From Rhizobium sp. Root708 (GTDB taxonomy: Bacteria > Pseudomonadota > Alphaproteobacteria > Rhizobiales > Rhizobiaceae), in assembly GCF_001429725.1 (NCBI RefSeq), contig NZ_LMHV01000044.1, forward strand, positions 124,001 through 188,000: a stretch of 64,000 nucleotides of DNA, in the 5' to 3' direction. The position numbers and the translations under genes were made by a program. Below the pieces are notes generated by a model. It saw nothing but the letters and a program-made list of their open reading frames with translations. It ran no database searches and had not been told where the DNA came from. Positions 28,774 through 37,208 of this stretch are shown piece by piece (the first letter of the stretch is position 1; every line of letters begins with the position of its first letter).

Positions 28774-30439
28774 GGACGCAGTTCAGGCCTTTCCGGGCAT
28801 GACGAAGGGCACACGCGTAGCCGACGCATTTGGTGTTTCGAACAGCGCCAAGATTGTGGGCGGGGCACTATTTGCCTTTAACATCAATCTCGCATCCTAT
28901 AGCGCGGCATATGACCAGATAGCGGTCCATTGCCTGCTTCGCTTCCCGCCGGAGGACGAGATCTATTTCACGATCTTCGTGAAGAATGATCTTCCAGTCC
29001 TCGAAGCCCGGCTAGAAGAGATGCGTGCGTCAGGCAGCTCGAAGCCCAGGAACTCCGGGCAGAAAAGCGTTGCCGATGAGGACGAGCCTGTCGAGGAGAG
29101 CATCGCAAACGAAGAGCCGATCGCTAGCGCGGCCCCTGACACTCTGGATTACACTGATAACAACAAGAATGTGAAAGGCTACATTGCCAGCGACGGGCGT
29201 CTTTATCTGCGCAATAAAGGGTATTGGGATACGATGCCAGCTGATCTCTCAACGATCAGCAAGCCTGTCGCAATTGATCGGATCGTCTTTGCCATATGGC
29301 CGCCAGCAGCATCTGCCAGTAGGGGCCTGATGGCTCGCGAACTGATCGGGTATCTGGGCAACCTGATCGGACGCGAGAAAATCCACGAGTTACGCGTGTG
29401 GGCTGACATGGACGCCGTCAGCGCCGACATGCAACGCATGCCGGCAAGTCTGTCTCTCAAGGAGATCGAAGACGCAGTCGCCGCAGCGGGTGGCCACTAT
29501 CCCGATGGAGAAATCTCGCGCTTCCACGGCGCCATGAATTTCCTCCCCTCCAAGCATTTTGTCATCCTGTCCGGGTTGTCGGGCACAGGGAAAACCCGCC
29601 TGGCGATCCAATATGCCCATGCCGTCCACGGACTATCCGGCAAGGAGAGCCGCGATCCCTTCCTGTTCATTTGCCCGGTCAGGCCGGAGTGGACGGATCC
29701 GACGGGGCTGACCGGCTATTACGATGTGCTATCGAACCGATACATGATCCCCCCGTTCCTTGAGGCAGTCCTGCTGGCGACTGCGCATCGGGATTCACCG
29801 GTATTCGTCGTCCTTGACGAAATGAATCTGGCCCGAGTCGAATACTATCTTTCTGACGTCCTCTCTGCGATGGAAAGTGGCGAAAAAATACGCCTTCATT
29901 CCAGCGGCGTGCCGCTGGAAGGCTCAAATGGCACGCCGGTTCCTGCGGCGCTCGAGCTCCCGTCGAACCTCTACATCGCCGGCACGATCAACGTCGATGA
30001 AACAACCAATCCTGTCAGCGACAAAGTACTGGACCGGGCAATCGTGATCGACATGTCCAGCGTTGATCTCCCGGGCTTTTTTGACGCCCTTGTGAAACGC
30101 GAACCCTCTCTGACCGACGCGCGAGCGGCCTGCGAGGAGGTGCTTAGTCAGGCGCGGACAATCCTTGCCGCGCACGGATTGGGCTTCGGCTATCGCGTTG
30201 CTGAAGAAGTCGTGCGCTACCATACCTTCGCAGAAAAGCACCTGAACCCGGCTCCGAACTCGGTTATCGACGATCTGATGGTTCAGAAAATTCTGGTCAA
30301 ACTGCGTGGCGGTGAGCGTCAGCGCCCGATGCTGGCGGGACTGACAAAAGCTCTTGCAGGACTTCCGCGCTCTCAGAACTTCCTGACGAAGCTTCTTTCA
30401 GATCTGGACGAGTACGGGGCCTTCCAGGCGAACAGGTAG
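28742..30439 (+). CDS. McrB-like AAA+ NTPase subunit of restriction complex
   Basis: A 565-residue protein. The N-terminal 200 residues are a unique domain without a clear family, probably for DNA binding, including a charged linker (DEDEPVEESIANEEP). The second half is the McrB-type AAA+ domain: Walker A GLSGTGKT at residues 278-285, Walker B VFVVLDEMNLARVEYYL near 360, and the GTINVDETT stretch in the place of the McrB NxxD GTP-recognition motif. McrB-type motors form hexamers and pump DNA to a McrC-type nuclease. I chose the start at 28742 (MDIRERQQQY), which overlaps the methyltransferase end by 32 bp; an ATG-like start at 28691 lies deeper inside it. Position between m5C methyltransferase and DUF2357 nuclease matches LlaJI R1. 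Confidence 0.85.
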   Translation: MDIRERQQQYKDAVQAFPGMTKGTRVADAFGVSNSAKIVGGALFAFNINLASYSAAYDQIAVHCLLRFPPEDEIYFTIFVKNDLPVLEARLEEMRASGSSKPRNSGQKSVADEDEPVEESIANEEPIASAAPDTLDYTDNNKNVKGYIASDGRLYLRNKGYWDTMPADLSTISKPVAIDRIVFAIWPPAASASRGLMARELIGYLGNLIGREKIHELRVWADMDAVSADMQRMPASLSLKEIEDAVAAAGGHYPDGEISRFHGAMNFLPSKHFVILSGLSGTGKTRLAIQYAHAVHGLSGKESRDPFLFICPVRPEWTDPTGLTGYYDVLSNRYMIPPFLEAVLLATAHRDSPVFVVLDEMNLARVEYYLSDVLSAMESGEKIRLHSSGVPLEGSNGTPVPAALELPSNLYIAGTINVDETTNPVSDKVLDRAIVIDMSSVDLPGFFDALVKREPSLTDARAACEEVLSQARTILAAHGLGFGYRVAEEVVRYHTFAEKHLNPAPNSVIDDLMVQKILVKLRGGERQRPMLAGLTKALAGLPRSQNFLTKLLSDLDEYGAFQANR

Positions 30440-30443
30440 CCAG

Positions 30444-32111
30444 ATGGAAGCCCTGCTCATAAGAGACGAGAAAACCGGCGCTGAATGGCGCGTCTGGCCC
30501 GATCCAGACGTCATACCGGCGGGATCGATCCACGAAACCGGCTCCTACCTCTTCGAACTCACCGGAGCCGAGCACGCGGACACGGCAGATCTCCTGATTG
30601 ACGATGTCAGGCTGGAGGCTTTACGCGCTCCGGCACCCGACGCCGCGCGCTGGCGATGGCCGCCGGGTTTCCAGGCCGGACTGGTGGAAGCCGAGCTTCG
30701 TCTTTCAGGCCGCTCGCCTCGCCGCTTCGAAATCACCACCGATCCTGATCTGCGCAAGCTGACGCGAGACGACTTCGATGCGATGGTTCGCGAAATCCTC
30801 GACGATACGTTTGCCCTTTTTTCATTGAGCAGCTTCAGGAAGGGGATCGCAAGGGGGAACGGCGCCCGCCCACCGGCAATAGCAAGGCTTGAATTCCTTC
30901 GGTCGCGAATCGAGGAACTGGAGACCATCGTCGCTGCGATAGCACGCAGTCCGAGGCGGATCCTGAAGGCCCAGGATCGGAATGTCGCGCACTATCAGGC
31001 CACGCGGGCAACCGGCCCCGAAATCCTGCGATCCTTCCAATCCGGACCGGTTCTGAGAGAGACGACGAATACGACGCGGCTACCGGCCGCGCTGAATGGT
31101 TTTCTTCCAGCTCAGATTCGTATCCGCCAGCGCCAGAGTTCTCTTGATCTTCCGGAACATCGACAGATGGCCGCCTGTCTTCGCGCCTGGACGGCATGGC
31201 TAACGGTAGCCGCCGAGCAACTGGACAAAGGTGGCCGCGAGCGCGGCACCGAGGTCGGCAGGGAAGCGAGCGGCTGGGCGAGGCGCTGCAGACGTCTTGC
31301 AAGACGACTTAGCCAGCTCGGAACGTCTGCACCGTTCGTTGACGCTGGAGACGCTCCTCCGCGTCTGACGCTTTCGGCTCTGTTTCGGAACGACCCGTCC
31401 TATCGCCGCTTTTATCGGCTCTGGCAGGACATGAATCTCGGCATCGCTGCAATCTTCGGTGACTTCCTGAACCTGCCGCTAGCGCGAACCTTCGAGCTGT
31501 ACGAACTCTGGTGTTTCCTGCGGCTCGTGCGCGCCGCGACGCTGGAATTTGGAGACGAGAGTTTTGCAGTTCAGGATCTCTTTATCAGCGATGCTTCGGG
31601 AGGTCTCACGCTTGCAGCCGGCGCTGTTACTGTCTCCGTTGGCGATAGCTGGCAGCTCTGTTTCCAGAAACAATATCGCGAATTCTGGCTTGAGCCGGAT
31701 CGGCGCGGATCTTACAGCCGGACGATGACGCCGGACATCGTTGCCGCTCGAAACGCGGCGGCTGAAGGCGACCGGGGCAGGATGATCGTTCTCGATGCTA
31801 AATACAGGGTCGCTGACGGGCTGAACGATGCTTTGACCTCGATCCACACCTATCGTGACGCGTTGGTTCAGGAGGCTGAAGCAGGAGACGTCAAAGGAAT
31901 TGTAAGCGCTGCCTATCTGCTGACGCCTGACATGCCGGCTGTCGGAAGCACCTACCGCTCCACAGCTATGCCCGGCCGGCTGTTTCATCCGCAATATCGA
32001 GCCGGTTTCCGCTTCGGAGCAATGACTTTGAAGCCGGGCATGGCTACGTCAGATCTGGCCTCAGCCCTCCGACTGATCATCGCCGATGCCACGTCAGAGG
32101 AGCCTGAATAA
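30444..32111 (+). CDS. McrC-like DUF2357 nuclease subunit of restriction complex
   Basis: A 555-residue partner of the McrB-like motor. The N-terminal half is a DUF2357 domain (for example FEITTDPDLRKLTRDDFDAM). The C-terminal part has the PD-(D/E)XK core: MTPDIVAARNAAA supplies the upstream Asp, and MIVLDAKYRVADG (near residue 450) is the D-x-K strand. It begins 4 bp after the McrB-like gene and its stop overlaps the vsr start by one base. By analogy with McrC and LlaJI R2 it should cut foreign DNA when activated by the motor. Confidence 0.85.
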   Translation: MEALLIRDEKTGAEWRVWPDPDVIPAGSIHETGSYLFELTGAEHADTADLLIDDVRLEALRAPAPDAARWRWPPGFQAGLVEAELRLSGRSPRRFEITTDPDLRKLTRDDFDAMVREILDDTFALFSLSSFRKGIARGNGARPPAIARLEFLRSRIEELETIVAAIARSPRRILKAQDRNVAHYQATRATGPEILRSFQSGPVLRETTNTTRLPAALNGFLPAQIRIRQRQSSLDLPEHRQMAACLRAWTAWLTVAAEQLDKGGRERGTEVGREASGWARRCRRLARRLSQLGTSAPFVDAGDAPPRLTLSALFRNDPSYRRFYRLWQDMNLGIAAIFGDFLNLPLARTFELYELWCFLRLVRAATLEFGDESFAVQDLFISDASGGLTLAAGAVTVSVGDSWQLCFQKQYREFWLEPDRRGSYSRTMTPDIVAARNAAAEGDRGRMIVLDAKYRVADGLNDALTSIHTYRDALVQEAEAGDVKGIVSAAYLLTPDMPAVGSTYRSTAMPGRLFHPQYRAGFRFGAMTLKPGMATSDLASALRLIIADATSEEPE

Positions 32112-32563
32112 TGGATGTTCTGACGCAGGAACAACGCCGTCTTAACATGAGCCGCATCCGCGGTCGGGACACAAAACCTGAATTGCTGCTGCGCAAAGGG
32201 CTGCACGCGCGGGGCTACCGCTTCAGGGTGAACGTGCGTGATCTCCCCGGCCGCCCGGATATTGTTTTTCCAAAGTACAGAGCAGTCATTCAAGTTAACG
32301 GATGCTTCTGGCACGGCCACGACTGTCATCTCTTCAAGATGCCAAATTCGCGTCAGGAATTCTGGGCGGAGAAAATTGCCGCAAACCGTCTACGCGACAG
32401 GCGGACGGATCTGGCGCTGTCCGAGGCGGGATGGAGGGTTCTCACTGTTTGGGAATGTTCGCTTAAGGGCTTGAAGCGAAGGCCAATGGACGACGTTCTC
32501 ACCTGCTGCGAGTCGTTTCTTCAAGACGGCTCGAGGAAGGTGGCATACGTCGGGTCAACCTAG
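32111..32563 (+). CDS. vsr: very short patch repair endonuclease
   Basis: A 150-residue Vsr endonuclease that nicks 5' of a T:G mismatch formed when 5-methylcytosine deaminates, so it protects m5C target sites from mutation. Landmarks: MSRIRGRDTKPELLLRKGLH at the N-terminus, PGRPDIVFPKYRAVIQVNG with the active-site Asp, and CFWHGHDCH with catalytic and zinc-binding residues. It is the last gene of the operon, overlapping the nuclease stop. Its presence confirms that the linked methyltransferase makes 5-methylcytosine. Confidence 0.95.
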   Translation: MDVLTQEQRRLNMSRIRGRDTKPELLLRKGLHARGYRFRVNVRDLPGRPDIVFPKYRAVIQVNGCFWHGHDCHLFKMPNSRQEFWAEKIAANRLRDRRTDLALSEAGWRVLTVWECSLKGLKRRPMDDVLTCCESFLQDGSRKVAYVGST

Positions 32564-32574
32564 AACATGTCGAC

Positions 32575-32800
32575 TTGCTCTTGAACATGGGGTAATCGCG
32601 GACGCCTCCCCCAACGACATTGCCTTAGCAATACGGGATCGCCACCAAGCATTCGCCCGTGACATCGTCGACCACATTGGAGATGCGGAAGCGCCCGCCG
32701 CAGGCGAATTGATCGTGGACGAAATCCAGAGACCTGGGGGCATGCGCCTTTGCCTCGACGAGGATCGTGTGCCACGCCGCATGGCTCGTCTTGTACTCAG
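32575..32800 (-). pseudogene. IS3-family OrfB remnant
   Basis: The minus strand reads KTSHAAWHTILVEAKAHAPR, then SLDFVHDQFACGGRFRISNV and VDDVTGECLVAIPYC before a stop. This is the start of an IS3-group rve catalytic core, containing the first catalytic Asp (SLDFV). No other domain is left. It separates the restriction operon from the kinase operon, so these two modules may have been joined by transposition. Confidence 0.75.
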
Positions 32801-32853
32801 GCCAGCTCAGTCATTTCAATCCTCTTACTTTGATCTAACTTGGTTCGACATCC

Positions 32854-34221
32854 TCAGTAATAAGGCTTGCGGTTTCGCCTTGGCTTAGAAGTTTTTTCTA
32901 GATTTGGTTTCGACTTAAGGCTGGCCATCGTCTCATTGACGATCGAGGAAATCAGCTGCAGATTCGAGATCACTTCTTCCGGTACCGGGTTATCGAATAT
33001 CTCGCTCGACGATGCTGGCTTTGCAGATTGCGTGCGACCAAATCGAAATGCTGCCGTGACCAACGGTAACAACTCGACCTCGATCTGGTTAGAGTGACCA
33101 ATCTTGCGGCCAAGGTCGTCCATTCCAAATCGGGAAAGAACCTTAAACTCTTCAAACCCGATATCTGCCTTGGGGGGCATGTCAAAGCTTTCGACATCGT
33201 ATATGTCGCGGCTAAGTCGACGCCCGATTCCGCTAAACGCACTCAGCAATGCGAGAGGGCTTTGCAAAGTCGCGAAAAATACGTACCAGAAAGCGGCTCC
33301 GGGACCGCTTCTTGTCAGGAGGATGTCGATGTGATCAAGGGAGTTCGGTGCCACTTGAGTTGCTAGAAAACCCCGCGCTGCGTCGCGGTCTTCTGTGCTC
33401 GCACTTAAATCCTGATCCTGCAAAGACTTCTGCAGCAAGGAGCCTCGCTCCTCCCGTGGAGCTTTTGAAATTCCTTCCAACGAAACATCAATGCCGACCT
33501 TCGCGGAAATGTCTCTCCAGGCTCGATCGAGTCCGACACCATCCGAACGGACAAGAGCCTCGGTGAGCTTCTGCACCACCGAAGTCGATTGCTTTTCGTG
33601 AAAGACGCTTGCCGCTACCCGAAGTACTGCGAGTGCTTGCTTCGATACGGACGGCACCAAATCACCCAGGACGCCACCGTTCAAAATTTCATATATATCG
33701 AGCCATTTGTCTGGAAGCGAAGGCAACTGGCTTTCCGGGGTTCCCGCTGCCAGCGCCCGCGCCCAAACATAGCTGAGCGTGCGACGGCAGGCGGCGGGGC
33801 TTGCCTGTCGCAATTTCATTATTCCATCTGAGTGGAGTTGGACTTCGACGAGTGACAGCATAGCCACCGCGTCGATGACGATGGAAGTAACTAAATGAGA
33901 ATCGCCGCGTGGTGCTTCAAGAAATGCTCTTGCGGCCTCGAATGGGACAAGCCGACAAAAAGCGGAGAAAGGGGAAACGGCGTTTGGATTGGCGTTAAGA
34001 GCAGCCAGCAAGTCGCTAATCTCGCCTTCGCGTGCAATGGCCAGATTTGGAAACGACATCTGATTCACGGGCTGTTGCCCCCAGACGACCGTCACACCGC
34101 CGGTTTCCTCTTTCAAAACCGCTTTCAAGTCTAAGCGTCTCGATCTCTCAATTACAGCGTCGGAGGTTCCTGAGGAAAAAACCTCCAGAAGCTCTCGTCT
34201 AGATAAGGACGCTGTCCACAT
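32854..34221 (-). CDS. uncharacterised third component of kinase-helicase operon
   Basis: A 455-residue soluble, mostly helical protein that I do not recognise. No signal peptide or membrane segments. The N-terminus (SRRELLEVFSSGTSDAVIER) looks like a short DNA- or partner-binding helix set. The middle is helical (SPAACRRTLSYVWARALAAG, SKQALAVLRVAASVFHEKQS). The C-terminal tail is basic (KPNLEKTSKPRRNRKPYY), suggesting nucleic-acid contact. It starts 4 bp after the helicase stop (ATG at 34221) and is the last gene in kinase-helicase-unknown, so it probably acts with them, perhaps as kinase substrate or as effector. The frame is also open to an ATG at 34260 overlapping the helicase. No catalytic motif was found. 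Confidence 0.8.
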   Translation of the reverse strand: MWTASLSRRELLEVFSSGTSDAVIERSRRLDLKAVLKEETGGVTVVWGQQPVNQMSFPNLAIAREGEISDLLAALNANPNAVSPFSAFCRLVPFEAARAFLEAPRGDSHLVTSIVIDAVAMLSLVEVQLHSDGIMKLRQASPAACRRTLSYVWARALAAGTPESQLPSLPDKWLDIYEILNGGVLGDLVPSVSKQALAVLRVAASVFHEKQSTSVVQKLTEALVRSDGVGLDRAWRDISAKVGIDVSLEGISKAPREERGSLLQKSLQDQDLSASTEDRDAARGFLATQVAPNSLDHIDILLTRSGPGAAFWYVFFATLQSPLALLSAFSGIGRRLSRDIYDVESFDMPPKADIGFEEFKVLSRFGMDDLGRKIGHSNQIEVELLPLVTAAFRFGRTQSAKPASSSEIFDNPVPEEVISNLQLISSIVNETMASLKSKPNLEKTSKPRRNRKPYY

Positions 34222-34225
34222 TGTC

Positions 34226-35374
34226 TCATTCCTTGCCAAAAATACGCGCCTTTGTAACAATCTTACTACGAGGAATTACAACACTGATAGCACCGTCGAG
34301 ATAAGCTGGTATTTTTTTATCGTAGTAAAAGCTCAGCGCGGTTTTGGCACGCGTCACGGCTGTATAAGCAAGTCTCTTCTGAACCCCGCCCATACGTGAG
34401 AGGTTATCGAGCCCGGCAATGTGCACGCATCGAAACTCGAGACCTTTTGCCGCCGACATTGAAGACAGCCAGATCGGAGCTTGCGGATCAAACTCATCAC
34501 TTTTGCAGATAGTCAGTTGGGACGCATAACCCAGGCCTGCGAGATGATCCGCGATGAGCAGAACGTCTTCATTCTTAGGGCAAAGAACACCGATCTTCTC
34601 CCCCGGATAAGCCACTAGCTGATCGGCGATCTGGTCTGCGATGGCTTGTGCCTGTTCCGCAATCGAAAGATCTGACTTGGAGGTGACCTTCACAGGATAT
34701 GCCAGTTCATCGTACTGCGCATTGGGCCTCAACGGAACGTGTGACGGATAGCCTGCGAGTATGGCGTCTGCGATACTGCAGATATCGCGACCGTTTCGAA
34801 AATGATAGTTAAGACCATGCTTTATGGTGGTTGCTGCCTCAAGCTCAGCAAAGCAGCTGTCAACCTCGAACACCTGTTGATGCTCATCAGCCGCCGCAAC
34901 CAGGACTTTTGTCAGCGCAGCGAATATCTTGATCTCTTGAGGCGTATAGTCCTGTGCCTCGTCCAGCAAAAGCGCATCAAATAGCTTCGCCACCTTACCG
35001 CTGTTGATCAATGCCTGAACGCCATCAGCTCTCAGCTGACGTGCTTGCTCCAAGTCCATGCCATTTGCATCGAAACCCTTACCGTTCTCACGCAGGATAT
35101 CGTTGAACAGCCTCGCATGAGTGGTGATCCTTTCGACAGGAAATTTATATTGTGCGCCGCCGATTTGAATGAAGCTTTTCAATAACGAACCGAAGACAAC
35201 GACTTGCAAATTCGGGGATGCACCTAACGCCAGATAATTCGCGCGGAGCAGCAGGAGATTGGTTTTGCCGCTACCTGGTGGGCCTTGAATCAAAATGCTT
35301 TCATCGGCGGCGATGTCGAGAATTGCCATTTGCTCGTCGATAAGATCAGTGTCGTCTTTCCACCAAGTGCTCAT
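34226..35374 (-). CDS. minimal superfamily 1 (UvrD/Rep-like) helicase
   Basis: A 382-residue SF1 helicase, far shorter than UvrD (about 720), which suggests that accessory 1B/2B domains are missing. Motif I GPPGSGKT is at residues 31-38, motif II LLLDEAQD around 136-142, motif III AAADEHQQVF, motif V SSMSAAKGLEFRCVHI, and motif VI AYTAVTRAK near 340. All ATPase motifs are intact. The ATG overlaps the kinase stop by four bases (35371-35374), and the next gene begins 4 bp after its stop, so the three are translated as a unit. Role: ATP-driven movement on nucleic acid or sensing of DNA ends; linked to a kinase this is unusual. Confidence 0.88.
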   Translation of the reverse strand: MSTWWKDDTDLIDEQMAILDIAADESILIQGPPGSGKTNLLLLRANYLALGASPNLQVVVFGSLLKSFIQIGGAQYKFPVERITTHARLFNDILRENGKGFDANGMDLEQARQLRADGVQALINSGKVAKLFDALLLDEAQDYTPQEIKIFAALTKVLVAAADEHQQVFEVDSCFAELEAATTIKHGLNYHFRNGRDICSIADAILAGYPSHVPLRPNAQYDELAYPVKVTSKSDLSIAEQAQAIADQIADQLVAYPGEKIGVLCPKNEDVLLIADHLAGLGYASQLTICKSDEFDPQAPIWLSSMSAAKGLEFRCVHIAGLDNLSRMGGVQKRLAYTAVTRAKTALSFYYDKKIPAYLDGAISVVIPRSKIVTKARIFGKE

Positions 35375-36786
35375 ATGCCGTTCTCTTTCGCTGATAGAAA
35401 GTGGATCGCATCGCCAGCAATCGACCCTTTCTCAATTTTGGTGTAATAGCTTTCTAATGTCTCAAGAAGCACAGCCTGAAGCAGTGAGCTGCTGTACAAA
35501 TCCTCTTCGGAACCTTTAAAAATCGTGCGCTGGTGGTTCAATTCGGAGGCTTCGATGGCCCTAGAAGAAAGCGCGTCGCTGTAACGGATAACGTACTGCG
35601 GAGCGCCTTCATTATCGTCCAGGTTCGAGATCACAAATTTTAGGGCGAGCGGAAACTCCATACCCTTAGCTTCATCCGCACTGAACGAAAGCATAATTTC
35701 ACGACTGTCGTTCTCAGCCTCAAAGATATCGGATCTCCGAAGAGGGAAATATGCAGCTTCCGCAAGGATAGAAGCCAAGCGTGTGTCGAGCTGCTGAGCG
35801 AACTGGTCCATCCTCTGCAAGAACAAGCGTCGTCTCTCCGCGTCTGCCAAGCTGGCCGTCGACATGTTGGCCCTTGCGAGCTTCTGCCGTTCCAGAATAG
35901 ACAGTTTGCGTGCGTCGGCGTCGACATTCTCCGGCTTGGCGGCGTCCTCGAAGTCACTCCAACTTAGCATTTCCAGACGAACTTCGGGGTTCTTGACTAA
36001 GGCACGGCGAGCTAAGAACATTAGGCGGGGCTCGCCGCCACTAATGTTAGGCGTCGTTCCTCGTACCGCATCAACCAGCATGGTAAAGGGTTCGCTCACG
36101 TCCGCGAAAATTGGCTTCTTCATCAGCAGATCGTGCAGCACCGCGCCCATCTGATAAAAGGTCACGGCCCGCCAACCCTCTATCGTATCTTTCTCCTTGC
36201 GATCCAAGAATTCCGGGGAGCTGTAGCGCAGGGTACCAATGAATGGCCGTTGATCTGCATCAGTCAGGTTGGAGACCCCTATAGGAAGTAGTACACCTAG
36301 ATCGAGGAGAATGGCGCGACTGAAGTCATCACTGATCGCGATGTTCTCTGGTTTGATATCCCGGTGAGCCATACCAAGGTCTTCGAGAAACCGAGCTGCG
36401 GAAGCTATCTGTGAGACAAGGGTTCCGTAATTCTCAGGCGGAATTGATGACCCAACCTGATGAAAGTTTTTGAAAGGCAGGCGTTCCATAACGACGAATA
36501 GGTGGCCGGTGGCAGTGCACTCTCCACCTTCCAATATCCTGACCAGATGAGGATGCCTTTTGCCAATTAGCTGTCGTTCGCGGTTGATACGCTCCAATTG
36601 AACAGCCCTCCCGTAGCGTTCGATTAGCTCGGGATGAAATATTTTTACGGCGCCTTCGACACCACCTCTAATACCTGAAAGGACAACGGCAGACTTGCCG
36701 TTTCCGAGAATGCCATCGATAGCCCAACCGCCAACGCTGTTCCCAATAAATCCTTCGGCGAAAATTTTCGCCTGTGCATTGTCCAT
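35371..36786 (-). CDS. Hanks-type serine/threonine protein kinase
   Basis: A 471-residue cytoplasmic kinase and first gene of a three-gene operon. The N-terminal 280 residues are a full kinase domain: glycine loop GILGNGKSAVV (25-35), ATP Lys in GAVKIF (Lys48), catalytic loop HRDIKPEN (141-148), DLG (162-164) in place of DFG, and SSPEF (189-193) in place of APE. No transmembrane segment or PASTA repeats follow, unlike typical PknB. The C-terminal 190 residues start with a helical/coiled part (ADARKLSILERQKLARANMS) and end in a domain of unknown type. Chain-start at 36786 has GGAAGTAATTCG upstream. Kinase-linked defence genes are known (for example Stk2), but this pairing is not one I recognise. 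Confidence 0.9.
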   Translation of the reverse strand: MDNAQAKIFAEGFIGNSVGGWAIDGILGNGKSAVVLSGIRGGVEGAVKIFHPELIERYGRAVQLERINRERQLIGKRHPHLVRILEGGECTATGHLFVVMERLPFKNFHQVGSSIPPENYGTLVSQIASAARFLEDLGMAHRDIKPENIAISDDFSRAILLDLGVLLPIGVSNLTDADQRPFIGTLRYSSPEFLDRKEKDTIEGWRAVTFYQMGAVLHDLLMKKPIFADVSEPFTMLVDAVRGTTPNISGGEPRLMFLARRALVKNPEVRLEMLSWSDFEDAAKPENVDADARKLSILERQKLARANMSTASLADAERRRLFLQRMDQFAQQLDTRLASILAEAAYFPLRRSDIFEAENDSREIMLSFSADEAKGMEFPLALKFVISNLDDNEGAPQYVIRYSDALSSRAIEASELNHQRTIFKGSEEDLYSSSLLQAVLLETLESYYTKIEKGSIAGDAIHFLSAKENGI

Positions 36787-37169
36787 CGAATTACTTCCCT
36801 ACCCACTGACGCACTAATCAGTACCTCACGATCTCAATTTGGCACTGTGCTTGTATCGAACAAATACAGGGTATCCGCAAGATTATCGCACGCCGCTTTA
36901 GTAAACTTAGTATCCGTTGCTAAATCCTCCTGGACGATCGTTGCCATGAAGAAGAATTATACCGGCTGTCTCCTGCAGCTGACGAAATCACTCAGATTGA
37001 ACGATGTGGACGAACTTAATGTTTGATACCGATCGGCGCCGAATATTGCTTTGTATTAGGAGAACGCTTAGCGACTTAACCGGCACCGCTTATCCAAGCA
37101 CGACTGGCAGCGAAGTGGGCTCGGAAACTTCTGTTTTACGTCCTCTCTTAAGCAATGGATAGCTTCGAG
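36787..37169. other. intergenic region, nothing recognised
   Basis: About 380 bp between the dGTPase-like gene end and the kinase start (both minus strand). It should contain the promoter of the kinase operon. No gene, repeat or clear operator was seen. Confidence 0.4.
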
Positions 37170-37197
37170 GCGAACGCGGCGGGGACGCCGCGTTCGC
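37170..37197 (-). terminator. strong hairpin after the dGTPase-like gene
   Basis: A perfect 12-bp stem (GCGAACGCGGCG at 37170-37181 pairing with CGCCGCGTTCGC at 37186-37197) with a GGGA loop lies 11 bp after the stop of the dGTPase-like gene. There is no T-run, so it may be a terminator of non-classical type or an mRNA 3'-end stabiliser. Confidence 0.55.
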
Positions 37198-37208
37198 AAG
37201 ATTTCGGA

